The notes under the pieces: model-generated
The model's database searches: none
What the model was told of the DNA's origin: nothing
What the model saw: only the letters and a program-made list of their open reading frames with translations
In this document: positions 55,409-64,000 of the stretch, piece by piece
Position numbering within the stretch: position 1 is the stretch's first letter
How the letters are laid out: each line of letters starts with the position of its first letter
Assembly: GCF_002752675.1 (NCBI RefSeq)
Contig: NZ_CP024608.1
Coordinates: 5,270,001 to 5,334,000 of the forward strand
Direction of reading: 5' to 3'
DNA length: 64,000 bases
DNA from: Massilia violaceinigra
GTDB lineage: Bacteria > Pseudomonadota > Gammaproteobacteria > Burkholderiales > Burkholderiaceae_D
Position numbers and translations under genes: made by a program

Positions 55409-55781
55409 CAGGCGCTGGATTGCCGCCGGATGCGTGATCGTGGTCGCGTGCGGCATGGCGACGCGTAAATATCCCTCGGTGTTGTCGCATTACTTCGGAA
55501 ACTATCCGGGCGATGCGCTGTGGGCCTTGCTGGTGTTCCTGTTGTGGGCGTTTTGCCTGCCGCGCGCAAAAACCGGCACGCTGGTCGTGCTTGCGCTGGG
55601 CACCGCTTTCGCGGTCGAGTTTTTGCAGTTGTACCAGGCGCCGTGGATCAGGCAGGTGCGCGCCACGAAAGTGGGACATCTGGTCCTCGGCAGCGGCTTC
55701 GACTGGCGCGACCTGGTCGCCTGTACGGTGGGCGTGGGCGTCGGCGGCTTGCTGGACCGGGTGCGCGCGATGCTGCGCTAG
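55398..55781 (+). CDS. DUF2809 membrane protein
   Basis: 127 aa with four hydrophobic spans. The pattern NYPGDALWALLVFLLWAF, AVEFLQLYQAPWI and GHLVLGSGFDWRDL is that of DUF2809 proteins, a VanZ-like small membrane family with no known activity. It overlaps the hydrolase gene, so they are one operon. Confidence 0.83.
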   Translation: MVRDRRWIAAGCVIVVACGMATRKYPSVLSHYFGNYPGDALWALLVFLLWAFCLPRAKTGTLVVLALGTAFAVEFLQLYQAPWIRQVRATKVGHLVLGSGFDWRDLVACTVGVGVGGLLDRVRAMLR

Positions 55782-55928
55782 TGGCTGTGCGCCGCACTTC
55801 TTATCTCTGTCAGAGGATCATTGCCTGCGTTGGTGGTCCTCGACTTCGCCGCAACAGTGGCCAGTAATCAGGCCGGCGGCGTTCATCCCGTCACAATGCG
55901 CCAATAACGGCCGGGCGCAACTCCGTCC

Positions 55929-57041
55929 CTAGCGAGCGGCCTTGCGCTTGACCGGCGGAACCTGCAAGCGCTGCTGCAGAAACGCCACCACGGCCGCTTC
56001 TTCCGGCTGCAACTCGTGCAAATCCTCCACCAGCTCGCGCCGCGTGCTCTCGCGCATCGCTTCGAGCACGGTGCCGTCGAGGTAAGCGTCGAGAATGGCC
56101 GGGTGCACATAGCACTTGCGGCAGATCGACGGGGTGTTGCCCAGCTTTTCGGCCACCGATTCGATCGCGCGCACGATGTTTTTCTTGGCTTGCGCTTCGG
56201 AGTCGAACTTCTCGAACTCCTGCAACGCCAACGCCGCCAGCACCGTGCCCGACCAGGTACGGAAATCCTTTGCGGTGTACTCTTCGCCGGTAATTTCACG
56301 CAGGTAGTCGTTCACATCGGACGAGTCGACCGTGTGCGCGTTGCCGTCGTCATCCTCGTAATGAAACAGTTCCTGTCCCGGCAAGTCGCGGATGCGGCTG
56401 ATGATGCGCGCCAGGCGCCGGTCTTCGACCTTCACGTTGTGGAACACGCCGCTCTTGCCGCGGAAGCGGAACTCGACCGCCTTGCCGTCGATCCGCACAT
56501 GGCGGTCGCGCAGGGTGGTCAGGCCGAAGGACTTGTTTTGGCGCGCATATTCTTCGTTACCGATCCGCATCATGGTCGCTTCGAGCAGATACACGATCGT
56601 GGCAAGCACCTTTTCGCGCGGCAGGCCGGGGCGCTTGAGGTCGGCGTCGACAGTGCGGCGGATGGCGGGCAGGGCCTTGCCGAAGCTGATCATGCGTTCG
56701 TATTTGACTTCATCGCGCAGGTTGCGCCATTTGGCGTGGTAGCGGTATTGCTTGCGCTGTTTGGCGTCGCGCCCGGTGGCCTGCAGGTGGCCGTTGGCCA
56801 GCTTGCAGATCCACACATCGGTCCAGGCCGGCGGAATGGCGAGCGCGCGGATGCGTGCCAGGGTGTCCTCGTCGGTGACGGTCTCGCCGCTGGCGTCGAG
56901 GTAGATAAAATTCTTGCCGTGCGCCTTGCGCGCGATGCCGGGTGAGCTGTCGCTGACGTAGCGCAATCCGGCGGATTTGGCGGCGGCAAGCACATCGGCG
57001 GGAGGCGCCGGGCTCGCGGCGCTGGGTTCGTCTCTTTTCAT
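55929..57041 (-). CDS. DNA topoisomerase IB
   Basis: 370 aa of the poxvirus-like type IB class found in bacteria. The N-terminal domain has IPPAWTDVWI and LQATGRDAKQRKQYRYH. The catalytic domain has KLLE-like helix MMRIGNEEYARQNKSFGLTTLRDRHV, the KDFRTWSGT motif with the catalytic Arg, and the active-site Tyr near residue 311 in CYVHPAIL. It relaxes supercoils of both signs without ATP. ATG 57041 begins the conserved protein; the frame extends upstream through low-complexity sequence. Confidence 0.93.
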   Translation of the reverse strand: MKRDEPSAASPAPPADVLAAAKSAGLRYVSDSSPGIARKAHGKNFIYLDASGETVTDEDTLARIRALAIPPAWTDVWICKLANGHLQATGRDAKQRKQYRYHAKWRNLRDEVKYERMISFGKALPAIRRTVDADLKRPGLPREKVLATIVYLLEATMMRIGNEEYARQNKSFGLTTLRDRHVRIDGKAVEFRFRGKSGVFHNVKVEDRRLARIISRIRDLPGQELFHYEDDDGNAHTVDSSDVNDYLREITGEEYTAKDFRTWSGTVLAALALQEFEKFDSEAQAKKNIVRAIESVAEKLGNTPSICRKCYVHPAILDAYLDGTVLEAMRESTRRELVEDLHELQPEEAAVVAFLQQRLQVPPVKRKAAR

Positions 57042-57289
57042 GGCTGACTCGGTTGTAGTGGGGGCATGCGCGGTGCTGTCGGTGGCATGCCAAATACTAC
57101 ACGTGGCTGGCGCGGCAAGCGGTTCGCTTGGCGCTCGGGTCGATGCATCGTTGCCGGGCCGGGCCGGGCCGGCCAGCGTTATGCGAAAGTAAATATATGG
57201 CCATTTGATTAATTGATAAAATAGCACCCCCTCCATCCGGCGCGCCGCTGGAGATTTCGTGATGTCTTTAATCTGATGAAAGTTTTCCC

Positions 57290-57826
57290 ATGTTTAAAAA
57301 AACGCTGCTAGCACTCGCTTTGATGAGTAGTGCCCTGTCCGCCAGTTCCGCAGAGCAGGCTTACGACTGGTCGTACAAGGGCTTTGCCGTGGCTGACACG
57401 GGTGCTTTCGATGCGGCTAAAGAAATCCACGGCCGCTTCGTGGTTGACGACATGAATGGGGATGGCGTGTTCAGTCAACCTGAAGTCCGGTCCTTCGTAC
57501 ACGGCGGGCGCGACTTTACGCACTGTTGCGATAACTTTCTGTCGAAATTTTCGTACACGCCTGGTGGCGCGCTTGATTTCACGGCGAGCGCTACTTGGTA
57601 CGACTCGCGTAACTATGGACTGGTCATCATGACCGGTGATTCCATCAGCCTCGCGGTGGGATGGGGGGATCAGGGCGGGATGAACAGCTATAACTGGCTT
57701 TGGAGCAACCAGACCACGCTGACCGTGTCGGCGGTGCCTGAGCCGCAAACCTGGCTGATGCTGGGCGCGGGTTTGCTCCTGACAGTCGGCGCGAGCCGTC
57801 GCCGTCGGAAGCAAGCCGCCAGCTAA
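57290..57826 (+). CDS. PEP-CTERM sorted exported protein
   Basis: 178 aa. Signal peptide at residues 1-21. The C terminus is the sorting signal VPEP, a hydrophobic span TWLMLGAGLLLTVGA and a basic RRRRK tail, recognised by exosortase. The mature domain is beta-rich with a HCCDNF cysteine pair and a DMNGDGVFS loop that may bind calcium. PEP-CTERM proteins are typical of exopolysaccharide-making betaproteobacteria; the exosortase gene is elsewhere. Confidence 0.9.
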   Translation: MFKKTLLALALMSSALSASSAEQAYDWSYKGFAVADTGAFDAAKEIHGRFVVDDMNGDGVFSQPEVRSFVHGGRDFTHCCDNFLSKFSYTPGGALDFTASATWYDSRNYGLVIMTGDSISLAVGWGDQGGMNSYNWLWSNQTTLTVSAVPEPQTWLMLGAGLLLTVGASRRRRKQAAS

Positions 57827-57869
57827 AAGAAAGAAGCACCTTCGGTGTCGGGCAGTGTTTACATGCTGC

Positions 57870-57944
57870 GCGCGCAGGCGACATGCGCGCAGGCGACGTG
57901 CGCGTAGGCGACATGCGCGTAGGCGACGTGCGCGTAGGCGAGCT
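57870..57944 (+). repeat. 15-bp tandem repeat, five copies, across the start of a hydrolase gene
   Basis: Units of GCGCG[CT]AGGCGAC[AG]T, the last copy ending GAGCT. Each of the first four contains AGG four bases before an ATG or GTG in the same frame, so the repeat reiterates a ribosome binding site with a start codon. Confidence 0.85.
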
Positions 57945-58728
57945 TGACTTGAGCGTCCGCCTTGCGGGCAGCGGTGCGCCTTTCCTCTGGGCGCACGGCA
58001 TGATGTCGTCGATGGAGGCGGAAGACGCGCTCGGCATTCTCCAGTGGCCGCACTTTCCCGATTCGCTGCGCCTGGTGCGCTACGATGCGCGCGGTCACGG
58101 CAGCAGTGCGGCAAGCGCGCCTGCGGCCTGGCACCAGCTCGGGCAAGACATGCTCGCCCTCGCCGACGCCCTGGGCGAAAACACCTTCATCGCCGGCGGC
58201 TGGTCGATGGGTTGCGCCAGCGCGCTGCACGCCGCGCTGCACGCGCCCGCACGCGTCGACGGCCTCGTGCTGATCCTGCCGCCCATCGTGTGGGAGGCGC
58301 GCATCGCCCAAGCCGCGCTGTACCGGCGCGCCATCGCGCTCGCGCAGTCGGTGGGCGCCGCGCGTTTCGCCAAACTGATCGCCAGGGAGGGGAGCGCGCT
58401 GCCGTCCTGGCTTCTCAAAGCCGCCCCGCATCTGGCCGCAGCCGCCCGGCGCGGCATGCGGGACCTGAGCGGGCCAGCCATGCTCGCGCTGTATGAAAGC
58501 GCGGCGCTGTCCGACCTGCCGCCACGCGCTGCCCTGGCGGCGCTGGCTGACATACCCGCGCTCATCGTCGGATGGCCGGACGACCCGGCCCACCCGCTGG
58601 CCTCGGCATACGAACTGCATCGGCTGCTTCCCAGCTCACGCTTGTTCATTGCGCAAAACCATCAGGACGTACTGACCATCCCCGCGCGCCTGCACGAGTT
58701 CGTCCAGGCTACCGCCGCCAGGCGCTGA
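57883..58728 (+). CDS. Alpha/beta hydrolase
   Basis: 281 aa. LWAHGMMSS is the oxyanion-hole HG motif, YDARGHGSS follows, the nucleophile elbow is GWSMGC, and the catalytic His is probably in QNHQDVL. The nucleophile Ser is in normal context. Cytoplasmic. The N terminus varies with the choice of start in the 15-bp repeats (ATG 57883, GTG 57898, ATG 57913, GTG 57928), encoding VRVGD units. The substrate cannot be guessed. Confidence 0.83.
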   Translation: MRAGDVRVGDMRVGDVRVGELDLSVRLAGSGAPFLWAHGMMSSMEAEDALGILQWPHFPDSLRLVRYDARGHGSSAASAPAAWHQLGQDMLALADALGENTFIAGGWSMGCASALHAALHAPARVDGLVLILPPIVWEARIAQAALYRRAIALAQSVGAARFAKLIAREGSALPSWLLKAAPHLAAAARRGMRDLSGPAMLALYESAALSDLPPRAALAALADIPALIVGWPDDPAHPLASAYELHRLLPSSRLFIAQNHQDVLTIPARLHEFVQATAARR

Positions 58729-58966
58729 CCGCCAGGACTTGGCGTAGCGCTATTATCGCCACCCAAACTGTTGTTGTTGCGTCCCATGGCGATATTTTCC
58801 ACGGGAAATAATGTACACTCGGGAGCATCAGCACGCTGGCGCCACACCTCTGCGCCGGCCGTGCACCGGGAGGCGCCCGCACGCGGGGACGTCCACCGGA
58901 ATTTCCCCGGCCCAGCCCCGCCGATTCGTCGTCTTTACAACTAGTCCGACAATCGCCACACACCTC

Positions 58967-61687
58967 ATGCTTACCCGTCGCAGCTGGATTCCTGGTCCCG
59001 TGTCGCTCAAAGCGCGCTTCTCGCTGGCCGTTGGCATGCTGATCGTCCTGACCGCCACGGTGCTGACCGTCGCGGCGGTGCTGATCGTGCAGCGCGGTAT
59101 CGAGACGGTGGTGGGCGAGCGCGAAGCGTCGCTGATCAGCCAGGTGGCGGGCGACCTGGACAACAAATTCCTGATCCGCCAGCAAGCCCTGACGCGGCTG
59201 GCGCACGATCTGGAAGTGCGTCCGCACCCATCCGCCGCGTTCCAGGACAAGCTGGAGCAGCATCACAGCATGGATGGTTTTTTTACCAATATGTCGGTGC
59301 TGGACGCCCAGGGCGGGCACGTCGCCAACATGGACTATCCGGACACGCGCGGCCAGCTGAATTTTTCGACACGCGACTATTTCCTCGACACCATCCGCAC
59401 CGACGGTCCGGTCATCTCGCGCCCGCTGCGCAGCCAGCTCAGCGGCCGCCCGGTGGTGATCATGACGGCGCCCATCCACGACAAGGAAGGCCGGATCAGC
59501 CATATCCTGGTCGGCACGATCGACCTGGCCAAGGACAGCTTCATCAAGGAACTGTCGATCGGGCAGGTTGGCAAGACCGGCTACTTCTATATCCTGAGCC
59601 GCGAGGGCGTGTTCGTCTCCCATCCGGACGAACGGCGCATCCTGCGCAGCATCGACGAAGGCGGCAAGCGCGCGCCCTCGGTCGACCTGGCCCTGGGCGG
59701 CTACGAAGGCACGCTGCGCTCGGCCGCCGACAACGGGGCCGACGCCCTGGTTTCCTACAAGCGCCTGGCCAGCACCGGCTGGCTGCTGTGCGGGGTGTAC
59801 CCGTCCGCGGAAGCGTTCGCCTTCGCCAACAAGATGCGCTGGAACGCGGCCATCATCGCGGCCTTGCTGATGCTGGTGATCGGCCCGCTTGCCTGGTTCA
59901 TGATCGGCCGCCAGCTGCGCCCGCTCAAGCGCCTTGGCGCGCGCATGGCGGCCGGGCGCGGCGCGGTGGCGCAGGACGAGCCGTATGCGAACGATGAAAT
60001 CGGCGAACTGTGGCGCGCTTTCGACACCCTGATGGCCGAGCGCGACCGGGCCGAGCGCGCCGTCGCCGACAGCGAGCGCAACCTGCGCATGGTGGCCGAC
60101 AACGTTCCCGCCCTGGTCGGCTATGTCGACAGGAACGAGCGCTTCGTCTTCGGCAACGAGCGCTACAGCACCTTTTTCGGCATCTCCGCGCGCCAGATTC
60201 CCGGCAAGAGCGTGCGCGAGGTGATCGGCGAGGCAGTCTACAAGGCCAGCAAGGCTTACCTGGACGCGGCGCTGAGCGGGCGCGCGGTGCAATTCGAGCG
60301 CCAGGTCATGCGTCACGGCGTGCCCCAGTGGGACCGGGTCGCCTACAACCCCGATATCGATGGCGCCGGCGTGGTGCGGGGCTACTTCGTGCTGGTCGAC
60401 GACATTACCGAACTGAAGGCCACCCAGCAAGTGCTGGCGATGAGCGAAAAACGCATCCGCACCATCGCCGACAACATGCCGGCGCTGATCGGCTACGTCG
60501 ATACCGAATATCGCTACACCTTTTGCAACCGTGCCTACGGCACCATCACCGACATTGCCCCGGAACAGATCGTCGGCCGCACGGTCAGCGACGTCTTCGG
60601 GCCCAAGGTGTTTGCGGCGGTGGCGGCCCAGATGGCGGCCGCGCTGGCCGGCAGGCGCGTGTCGTTCGAGCGTCCCGCCGCCGAGCTCAAGGGCGAACGC
60701 TACCTGCAGACCGACTACATTCCCGATATCGGCGCCGACGGCAAGGTGGCCGGGTTCTACACGATGGTGATGGACATCACCGAGCGCAAGGCGGCCGAAC
60801 TGGCCCTGGCCGCGCAGCAGCGCCTGCTGCACACAGTGACCGACAACCTCCCGGCGCTGGTCAATTTCATGGACCGCGATGGCCGCTTCGGCTTCGTCAA
60901 CCGGCATCACGAAAGCTGGTTCGGGCGCCCGCTGGCGCGCATCCACGGCAGCCTGGTGAGCAGCCTGTTCTCGCCCGAAGAGGCCGAGGTGCACCAGCGC
61001 GCGTTCGACGACGCCATGACCGGCAATACCGTCAAGTTCGATTTTGCGCGCATGCAGGGCGGCGAGCGGCGCCATTACCAGGCGACCTACATTCCCCAGG
61101 TCGACGCCGCCGGCAACGCGGTCGGCGTGACCGGCCTGGTCAACGACGTGACCGATTCCAAGCTGCTGGAAGAACAGCTGAGCGCGCTGGCGCGCTTCGA
61201 CGCGCTGACCGGTTTGCCGAACCGCACCCAGCTGACCGAGCGCATCGGGCGCGCCCAGACCCGCAGCGCCCGCAGCGGGAACGTGATGGCGGTGATGTAC
61301 CTGGATCTGGACAAGTTCAAATCGATCAACGACAGCTTCGGCCACAGCGGCGGCGACACGGTGCTGGTCGAGTTCGGCCGGCGCCTGTCGGCCTGCGTGC
61401 GCCAGAGCGACACCGTGGGGCGCCTGGCCGGCGACGAATTCGTCATCCTGCTCGAAGGCTTGCAGAACGTGTCCGAGTGCGCGGTGGTGGCGCGCAAGAT
61501 CATCAAGGTCATGGAAAAGCCGTTCGACATCGACGGCGTGGCGCGCATCGTCAGCACCAGCATCGGCGTGGCGACGGCGGAAAACGGGCGGGCCGGGGTC
61601 GACACGCTGCTCAAGCACGCCGACGATGCGCTGTACCGGGCCAAGGATTCCGGCCGCAACCGGTATGCCATGACGTCGATAAAGTAG
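58967..61687 (+). CDS. Diguanylate cyclase with Cache and three PAS domains
   Basis: 906 aa. TM1 about 18-41, a periplasmic dCache sensor (about 45-290), TM2 about 293-315, a short HAMP-like linker, then three PAS domains (about 370-480, 490-610 and 620-735, each with VADNVPALVGYVDR-like openings). A GGDEF domain finishes the protein, with the site AGDEF near residue 821, a variant usually active. No EAL domain follows. It should make cyclic di-GMP in response to a small extracellular ligand. The start is chosen by the basic N terminus before TM1; no ribosome binding site is clear. Confidence 0.92.
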   Translation: MLTRRSWIPGPVSLKARFSLAVGMLIVLTATVLTVAAVLIVQRGIETVVGEREASLISQVAGDLDNKFLIRQQALTRLAHDLEVRPHPSAAFQDKLEQHHSMDGFFTNMSVLDAQGGHVANMDYPDTRGQLNFSTRDYFLDTIRTDGPVISRPLRSQLSGRPVVIMTAPIHDKEGRISHILVGTIDLAKDSFIKELSIGQVGKTGYFYILSREGVFVSHPDERRILRSIDEGGKRAPSVDLALGGYEGTLRSAADNGADALVSYKRLASTGWLLCGVYPSAEAFAFANKMRWNAAIIAALLMLVIGPLAWFMIGRQLRPLKRLGARMAAGRGAVAQDEPYANDEIGELWRAFDTLMAERDRAERAVADSERNLRMVADNVPALVGYVDRNERFVFGNERYSTFFGISARQIPGKSVREVIGEAVYKASKAYLDAALSGRAVQFERQVMRHGVPQWDRVAYNPDIDGAGVVRGYFVLVDDITELKATQQVLAMSEKRIRTIADNMPALIGYVDTEYRYTFCNRAYGTITDIAPEQIVGRTVSDVFGPKVFAAVAAQMAAALAGRRVSFERPAAELKGERYLQTDYIPDIGADGKVAGFYTMVMDITERKAAELALAAQQRLLHTVTDNLPALVNFMDRDGRFGFVNRHHESWFGRPLARIHGSLVSSLFSPEEAEVHQRAFDDAMTGNTVKFDFARMQGGERRHYQATYIPQVDAAGNAVGVTGLVNDVTDSKLLEEQLSALARFDALTGLPNRTQLTERIGRAQTRSARSGNVMAVMYLDLDKFKSINDSFGHSGGDTVLVEFGRRLSACVRQSDTVGRLAGDEFVILLEGLQNVSECAVVARKIIKVMEKPFDIDGVARIVSTSIGVATAENGRAGVDTLLKHADDALYRAKDSGRNRYAMTSIK

Positions 61688-61819
61688 GCGCTATCGTCTC
61701 GATGCAGCACAGAATGGAAAAACTTTTCCCATGTCACGACCCCGCGTTTCGTCGCCTTTCCCGCAGGAAAACACGAAATCTGGCATTCTGCGCTCTGGTA
61801 TTCCATTTGCAGGCTGTGC

Positions 61820-62410
61820 ATGAACTATCTCGCTCATATTTATCTGGCCCGTTACAGCGACGAGGCGATGCTGGGCGCCTTGCTGGGCGACTTTGTCAAG
61901 CCGAACTCGGGCGCGCAGTTCAGCCCCGACACCGAAGCCGAAATCCTGATCCACCGCAAGGTCGACACCTTTACCGACAGCCACCCGGTCGTACTGGCCG
62001 CCAAGGGCTTGTTCGATGGTCCGGGGCGGCGCTATTCCGGCATCCTGCTCGATGTCTTTTACGACCGTGTGCTGGCGCTGCGCTGGGCGCGTTATTCCGA
62101 CGTGCCGCTGCCCGAGTTCATCGCGCGTTTTTATGGGGCGCTGGCTACCCATGCCGGCGTGCTGCCGCCCAACCTGGCCCGCATCGCGCCGACCATGATC
62201 GAGCAGGACTGGCTCGGTTCGTACCAAAGCTACGCCGGCATCGACATCGCAATCCGGCGCATTTCGACGCGCCTGTCGAAAAACGGCGACGTGATGCGCG
62301 ATGCGCTGCACGACCTGAAACGGCATGCCGACGCGATCGCCGACGGCTTCGACGTGTTTTTCCCCGAATTGATCACTTTTGTAGAAAGCCAGCGCAATGA
62401 AAGACAATAA
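61820..62410 (+). CDS. acpH: Acyl-carrier-protein phosphodiesterase-like (AcpH)
   Basis: 196 aa. The start MNYLAHIYLA, then GALLGDFVKP, IHRKVDTFTDSHP and DVFYDRVLALRW, are the conserved blocks of AcpH (DUF479), which removes the 4'-phosphopantetheine group from ACP. Length is as in E. coli. It overlaps the next gene by 14 bp. Confidence 0.88.
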   Translation: MNYLAHIYLARYSDEAMLGALLGDFVKPNSGAQFSPDTEAEILIHRKVDTFTDSHPVVLAAKGLFDGPGRRYSGILLDVFYDRVLALRWARYSDVPLPEFIARFYGALATHAGVLPPNLARIAPTMIEQDWLGSYQSYAGIDIAIRRISTRLSKNGDVMRDALHDLKRHADAIADGFDVFFPELITFVESQRNERQ

Positions 62411-62960
62411 ACACTATGCGGCGATTTGCCAGTTTTACGGCGACACCCGGGCCGAGCGCTCGGGCGTGCTCCTGATTGCGCATATCGATGAAGGCATTGC
62501 GCTGCTCGAGACCATCGGCGCGCCGCTGCGGGCCATGGAAGCGTTCTGCATCCATCCGCTGGTCCAGGACGATGGCGCGCTGCTGGCCGCGCTGGCGCCC
62601 GAGTCGGTGTTCAGCGCGCACCAGCCCGATGCGGCGGTGGTGGCGCTGGCGATGGAATACCGGCGCGTTGCCAATGCCTATTTATCGCACCACTGCGAGC
62701 GCGCCGACGATGCGATCGAACTGAGCTGCGTGGACGAGGTGAACCAGATGCTGATCGCCGATAAAGTCCAGAACCGCAAGGATTTCGAGCGCCATCACCT
62801 CGGCACGCATGCGCGCAGCGATATCTTGCAGCTGTATTTCGCCAACTGGCTGCGCCGGCTCGGCGTGTCGGAGGAACGCTACGCGCAGTTATGCGGGCGC
62901 GCCTCGGCCGCGGCGCCGCAAGGACTTATTTCGGCCGAGGTGGCGGCAGAACCGGGTTGA
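62397..62960 (+). CDS. Hypothetical protein, HD-hydrolase-like
   Basis: 187 aa, mostly helical. HYAAICQFYGDTRAERSGVLLIAHIDEGIALLE and AFCIHPLVQDD resemble a family often labelled as phosphohydrolases, but a full HD motif is not seen. It is translationally coupled to acpH. The 3' end overlaps the convergent gene by 35 bp. Confidence 0.65.
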   Translation: MKDNKHYAAICQFYGDTRAERSGVLLIAHIDEGIALLETIGAPLRAMEAFCIHPLVQDDGALLAALAPESVFSAHQPDAAVVALAMEYRRVANAYLSHHCERADDAIELSCVDEVNQMLIADKVQNRKDFERHHLGTHARSDILQLYFANWLRRLGVSEERYAQLCGRASAAAPQGLISAEVAAEPG

Positions 62961-63462
62961 ATTCCATCGACCAGATCACCGAATTGATTTTCCAGCCCTC
63001 GATGGTGCGCACCAGCTGCCAGCTCTCCTGGCCCCAGTTCGATTTGTAGCCGTCGGCCACATAGCTGTAGTCGAAATAGATCTGGGCCACATCGCCATTC
63101 GAGTCGATGCGCACATTGTCGAACGTTTCTTCCACCGGATGCGGGCTCTCGACGATGTTGTCGATAAATGCGGTCGCGCTGCCGGTCCCGGAAATCTTTT
63201 TGATATCCGGTTTGGACTGGGCCTTGCGCCGCTCGTTGGCCATCTTGACGCTGTTATCGGTGACCACGCCGATCCACGGAATCGAGGCCGAATACAGCAA
63301 ACCCATGAAGGCCGGTTTATCCTTCTTGATCACGGCGGTGCGAAACGTCTCGACCACTTTTTCGAGGGCCGCGATATCGGCCTTGGGCGTGGTGCTGCGG
63401 GCGGTGGCGGCGAATGCCGACGCGGACGAAAAAACCAGCGCTGCGATAAACCAGTGCTTCAT
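62926..63462 (-). CDS. Periplasmic NTF2/SnoaL-like protein
   Basis: 178 aa. Signal peptide at residues 1-18 (cleaved after AFA). The mature part resembles the NTF2-like fold: a first helix ALEKVVETFRTAVIKKDKPAFMGLLY, then strands ending ESWQLVRTIEGWKINSVIWS. AAGGA lies 9 nt before ATG 63462. Function unknown. Confidence 0.8.
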   Translation of the reverse strand: MKHWFIAALVFSSASAFAATARSTTPKADIAALEKVVETFRTAVIKKDKPAFMGLLYSASIPWIGVVTDNSVKMANERRKAQSKPDIKKISGTGSATAFIDNIVESPHPVEETFDNVRIDSNGDVAQIYFDYSYVADGYKSNWGQESWQLVRTIEGWKINSVIWSMEFNPVLPPPRPK

Positions 63463-63686
63463 GTAATCCTTCACGTTGATATGGTCACGGTTACCGTGGC
63501 GGATGCCGGAACGGCAATGTAACACGGCAATTGATGGTAAGATTGGCTTTTTGATATGCATATCCGGCAGCCTGTTTCAGGCGCACGTGGTGCGAAGCCT
63601 GCCTGCCGGCAGCGCCCAGGTAGCTGGCGCCATGCGCTTGCGCGCAGCGCTACACTGGAGCAAACATGGCATACATGGAGACGGCG

Positions 63687-64000
63687 ATGAGCTTACTGGG
63701 CGGGTGTTGTTGCGGAGCGGTGCGCTACGAAACGTCGGAGCAGGTATTTCATCAAACGATTTGCCACTGCCCGACATGCCGGCGCGCATGCGGCGCGCCC
63801 AATGTCGCCTGGTTCAGCGTGGCGCGCTGGGAATACCGCGTCACGGCTGGCACGCCGGTACAGTTCCATTCAAGCACGGACGTCACGCGCACCTTTTGCG
63901 GCGCCTGCGGCACCCAGCTGACCTACGCCCACGATGGCAGTCCGGACGAGATCGACGTCACCACCTGCAGCCTCGACAACGCGGAAACGCTGGCCCCGCT
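63687..64000 (+). CDS. GFA-family (glutathione-dependent formaldehyde-activating-like) protein, 5' part
   Basis: First 104 codons; the gene runs out of the window. The zinc-binding cysteines are present: GGCCCGAVRYE, then CHCPTCRR and FCGACGTQLTY. GFA/CENP-V fold proteins bind zinc; most have no proven formaldehyde activity. In-frame ATGs at 63666 and 63675 are also possible, GGAG standing before 63666 and inside the sequence before 63687. Confidence 0.88.
   Translation, partial: MSLLGGCCCGAVRYETSEQVFHQTICHCPTCRRACGAPNVAWFSVARWEYRVTAGTPVQFHSSTDVTRTFCGACGTQLTYAHDGSPDEIDVTTCSLDNAETLAP

Noticed and set aside
1..64000. CRISPR arrays, tRNA or rRNA genes, prophage or conjugation genes
   Set aside because: No regularly spaced repeats, cloverleaf-like or rRNA sequence, and no phage structural or transfer genes were seen. 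The only complete mobile element found is the IS5-type copy.

Overview
The window is high-GC DNA with tightly packed genes. The gene set (a narGHJI operon followed by a parvulin, narXL two-component genes, nnrS, a PEP-CTERM protein, RHS proteins) suggests a betaproteobacterium of the Oxalobacteraceae, close to Massilia or Telluria. That assignment is inferred from protein style and gene order. No rRNA or tRNA gene is visible to confirm it.

Layout. 1-5.65 kb: 3' part of narG, then narH, narJ, narI and a parvulin isomerase, one overlapping operon for membrane-bound nitrate reductase. 5.67-15.44 kb: an accessory block with an SUFU-domain protein, two unknown genes, a secreted Nep1-like (NLP) protein, a 1553-aa RHS toxin with its candidate immunity gene, and a SUKH-like gene pair. 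15.5-18.5 kb: small housekeeping-type genes and an ATPase. 18.7-24.2 kb: moaA, narX, narL, a degenerate HMA protein and nnrS, which return to the nitrate and nitric oxide theme. In related bacteria the nar structural and moaA/narXL genes often adjoin, so the 13 kb between them looks like an insertion.

24.2-28.2 kb: cell-envelope genes (L,D-transpeptidase, lipoprotein, glycerophosphodiesterase). 28.4-35.1 kb: a second, secreted RHS protein cut by an IS5-type element. Removing the IS and one ATAT copy restores an in-frame fusion to a phospholipase A2-like toxin tip, followed by two small AT-rich membrane-protein genes and a fragment of RHS sequence. 36.1-37.6 kb: a SagB-type dehydrogenase convergent with an 84-aa peptide that looks like a RiPP precursor. 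37.6-42.6 kb: a giant propeller hybrid histidine kinase. 43.0-44.4 kb: a beta-helix lipoprotein.

44.6-46.7 kb: a two-gene RNA repair operon (ATP-dependent RNA ligase plus HD-polynucleotide kinase) behind a leader with two hairpins. 47.2-49.2 kb: a modular protein with an eCIS-effector-like N terminus, a cytidine-deaminase-type active site and a poly-glutamate tail. 49.4-64 kb: a second EF-G, a Sel1-repeat lipoprotein, a MerC-like protein behind a twin operator, hydrolases, topoisomerase IB, a PEP-CTERM protein, a PAS/GGDEF cyclase, an AcpH-like protein and the start of a GFA-family gene.

The main themes are nitrate respiration with its sensing and NO response, several independent toxin/effector cassettes with candidate immunity genes, an RNA end-healing and sealing system, and a small RiPP-like cassette.
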